NCBI GenBank assembly: GCA_024138025.1
Contig: JAMXBD010001196.1
Span: 310,001-374,000, forward strand
Direction: 5' to 3'
Origin: Combretum micranthum
Lineage: Eukaryota; Streptophyta; Magnoliopsida; Myrtales; Combretaceae
DNA length: 64,000 nt
Numbering within the stretch: position 1 is the first letter of the stretch; every line of letters starts with the position of its first letter. The notes under the pieces were generated by a model. The model ran no database searches and was not told the origin of the DNA. It saw nothing but the letters and a program-made list of their open reading frames with translations. The position numbers and the translations under genes were made by a program. Shown here piece by piece: positions 62,261-64,000 of the stretch.

Positions 62261-62350
62261 GAAGAAGAAGAAGAAGAAGAAGAAGAAACCGATGGTATGA
62301 AAGAGAAAAAGGGCAGCTGCATAATTGTAAGAAGAGAGAGAGAGAGAGAA
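62261..62350. repeat. (GAA)n and (GA)n tracts in LTR C
   Basis: GAA about nine times at 62261-62287 and GA about ten times near 62331-62350. Read on the minus strand these are TTC/TC-rich leader-like tracts. Confidence 0.8.
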
Positions 62351-63070
62351 GGATAAAGGGAAAATTTTAAAGGATATTTATAAAATAGGGTATTAAGTTT
62401 AAATCTTTCTGATAATCATCTTTAGTACCATAAATAATTTGAAAATAATTTGAGAACATATATATTAGAAATTTATGACTTGTTATAAAAACACATTTCA
62501 AGAGCTTAAATGAAAATTTGATATTTAATTTGGATTCGAGTTTAAAACTGATATTTTTAAACAAGTATTCGATTTCAAAAATTATAAAGATTTAGTAATA
62601 TGAAAGTTAACTAAAATTTGAAGGTTTAGAACTTTACTAAACATTTAAAAATATTTGTTTGGGAATCTAAGAATTTGAATTAGATATGAGAGGAGTTTAT
62701 TCAAAAAAAGAATTTTATAAAATAAATTCAATAGATTGATTTACAAATCGATTTAAAGAAGGAATAAATATAAAGAAAAAGAATATTTAAAATCACCAAT
62801 CTCCATTTAACCTATTTACTAATTTAATTATCTCAATTTGTATATTTTTTTCTATAATTCAATTCAACCATTTCTAATTAACTAGGTGAAAGTTTAGGGT
62901 ATTTCAATGACATTGATATTTGTATCGGATACAATATTAAACAATGTTAACAACCTTTGCTCTCATTCTAGGCTTTTTTGTTGGTCAAAATGCTTGCTCA
63001 TTGTTTTAACATTTTTGTGGCCACATTAATCCATATTATTGTTGTTGTTTATAGTTGACATATGTTGTCT

Positions 63071-63081
63071 TAATGGGAGAT
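63071..63081 (+). promoter_or_regulatory. polypurine tract of the copia element
   Basis: TAATGGGAGAT is followed directly by TGTTAG. GGGAGATTGTTRG is the standard copia junction of polypurine tract and 3' LTR. Confidence 0.75.
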
Positions 63082-64000
63082 TGTTAGTTTAATTTTATTT
63101 TATTTGGACTAGCATAAGTCAACTATTAATTTAAGGATTTATAGAATGTTAAATTTTATTTTGTTGTTGGTAGAGCTGGACAAATGGGCTATGGCCTGCG
63201 GGCTAGCCCATTTAACCCACTTTAAAAACGGGTTAGGGCCAGCCTTTTTTAGCCCGTTTAAAAGTGAGTTAATTTTACCCAACCACCAACCCACTTTTAT
63301 AAAAATAAAATAAATAATTATAGGGTAAATATGTATTAATGAAGGTTATTCTTGAGATTTTTTATACTTGAGATTAAATTTATGTGTTAATTATAACAAA
63401 GAATGACAAATTGATGCACATGCACCATAAAATTTTATAAAATATATTATTATTGTTTTAAATGAAATATATTATCTAATAAGTTATTTTAGAAAACTTA
63501 TTTTTATATAAAAAGTAATTAAAATAATAATGAAATTAATCATTAATATATATAACCTTATAAAACTCTCTTTTTATTATTATATCTTATTTAATTAGTA
63601 TAAATAAGTTAAATGGGTCAACCTGGCCCATTTAACTCACAAAATATGTAAGTGAGTTAAAAGAGTCAAAAAATGGGCTGGCCCGTTTAACCCACGGGCT
63701 AAAGTGAATTGTGTTAGGGTCAGGCAATTTTGGCCAGTTTTTAAAATGGGCCAAAATTTTTTGACCCGTTTAACCCACGGGTCAAAGTAGGCCGGGTCAG
63801 GTTGGCCCGTTTAACCCACTTGCCACCTCTAGTTGTTGGGCAATTTTAAAACATATAAATCATATATTTTATTAGTTTTGTTTTATCATGTTACTAAGCA
63901 CTTAACCATATGGTGGATTAAATTATTTTTTGTGGGCTTTGTTACTAGATAGCCTAATAATGGATAGGGTTACCTATATTCACATAATATATAAGGAGAG
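63082..64000 (+). repeat. 3' LTR of the copia element, split by a MITE and by the window edge
   Basis: Excluding the MITE and one TSD, about 250 bases align with the 5' LTR. The two LTRs differ at many scattered positions, so the insertion is old. Confidence 0.72.
63171..63831. mobile_element. hAT-type MITE, 661 bp
   Basis: Perfect 8-bp TSD GTTGTTGG at 63163-63170 and 63832-63839; the other LTR has the empty site. Terminal inverted repeats begin TAGAGCTGGACAAATGGG and TAGAGGTGGCAAGTGGG. Sub-terminal regions repeat GGCCCGTTTAACCCAC and its complement. An 8-bp TSD and TAGAG-GTGGCAA ends are typical of hAT superfamily MITEs. No transposase is present, so it depends on a partner. Confidence 0.9.

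Larger units (their letters stand above)
59420..62906 (-). mobile_element. C: 3.49-kb solo LTR nested in the copia element
   Basis: TGTAACGCCCC starts at 59420 and GGGTATTTCA ends at 62906. The TSD ATGAC is at 59415-59419 and 62907-62911. Read on the minus strand, a start like TGAAATACCCTAAAC and an end GGGGCGTTACA are typical of plant gypsy LTRs. Features: GGCCGTG palindromes at 61585-61755 (CATGGCCGTGCTCGAGGCCG, TGCACGGCCACATAC), a GAA run at 62261-62287, and a GA run at 62331-62350. It shares a layout with C' at 37092. No ORF of note. Confidence 0.88.
58674..64000 (+). mobile_element. Ty1/copia retrotransposon, internally deleted, continuing past the window end
   Basis: Two direct LTRs start TGTTAGTTTAATT at 58674 and 63082. 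Between them only the last codons of pol and a polypurine tract remain, plus the nested LTR C (59420-62906). The 3' LTR carries a hAT MITE and runs off the end of the window at ATAAGGAGAG, which aligns with 58908-58917. Order LTR, pol C-terminus, GGGAGAT, LTR is the usual copia arrangement. PBS, gag, protease, integrase and RT are missing. Confidence 0.78.

Overview
The window reads as repeat-rich, AT-rich nuclear DNA of a flowering plant, most likely a eudicot (inference). The evidence is plant-type Ty3/gypsy and Ty1/copia LTR elements, many large LTR-like units with 5-bp target duplications, a hAT-type MITE, and no compact intact host gene. I found no tRNA, rRNA, CRISPR array or bacterial-style operon. 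Every long coding stretch is a decayed mobile-element or gene remnant.

The dominant component is a superfamily of non-coding TG...CA units of about 2.8 to 5.0 kb, called A, B, C and D here. Many have perfect 5-bp target site duplications (TSDs): A1 3950-8714 (AATAT), A2 9910-13112 (ATTAT), A3 14428-17714 (GTAGG), A4 32178-35457 (GGGGC, one base offset), B4 28804-37091 (GTCAT), C 59420-62906 (ATGAC). B1-B3 (19235-26796), E (49451-about 52990) and D (40804-45330) are truncated, recombined or interrupted. They look like solo LTRs of elements with very long LTRs, because none has an internal domain beside it. A and B copies share a TATA box, a leader ending in an AGGTAA splice-donor-like site, a cluster of hairpins, and a conserved block reading AGCAAGTTATGGCC.

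Layout: 1-2930 holds a degenerate acidic ORF and a chromovirus-like gag; 3950-8714 is A1 with a nested 1.5-kb solo LTR; 8715-13985 is a TA-rich duplicated block split by A2; 13990-19234 is a roughly 53-55-bp minisatellite split by A3 and inverted near 17790; 19235-26796 is the B1/B2/B3 complex; 26797-28749 is a small minus-strand LTR element with a primer-binding site; 28750-38288 is a C-type LTR broken by B4, itself broken by A4; 38289-45411 is a chromodomain gypsy pol broken in the chromodomain by D, which carries a nested copia-type solo LTR; 45412-53000 holds further LTR material and E; 53000-58673 is lower-copy sequence with a dispersed repeat, a possible promoter with an acidic ORF, and an RNase H-like pseudogene; 58674-64000 is an internally deleted copia element carrying LTR C and, in its 3' LTR, a hAT MITE.

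The nesting gives a relative insertion order: gypsy pol, then C', then the small LTR element and B4, then A4. The junction near 24431 probably marks a deletion that fused two formerly separate nests. The most interesting signal is the hairpin cluster in the A/B LTRs: its stem sequence changes between copies while pairing is kept and the loop stays similar.
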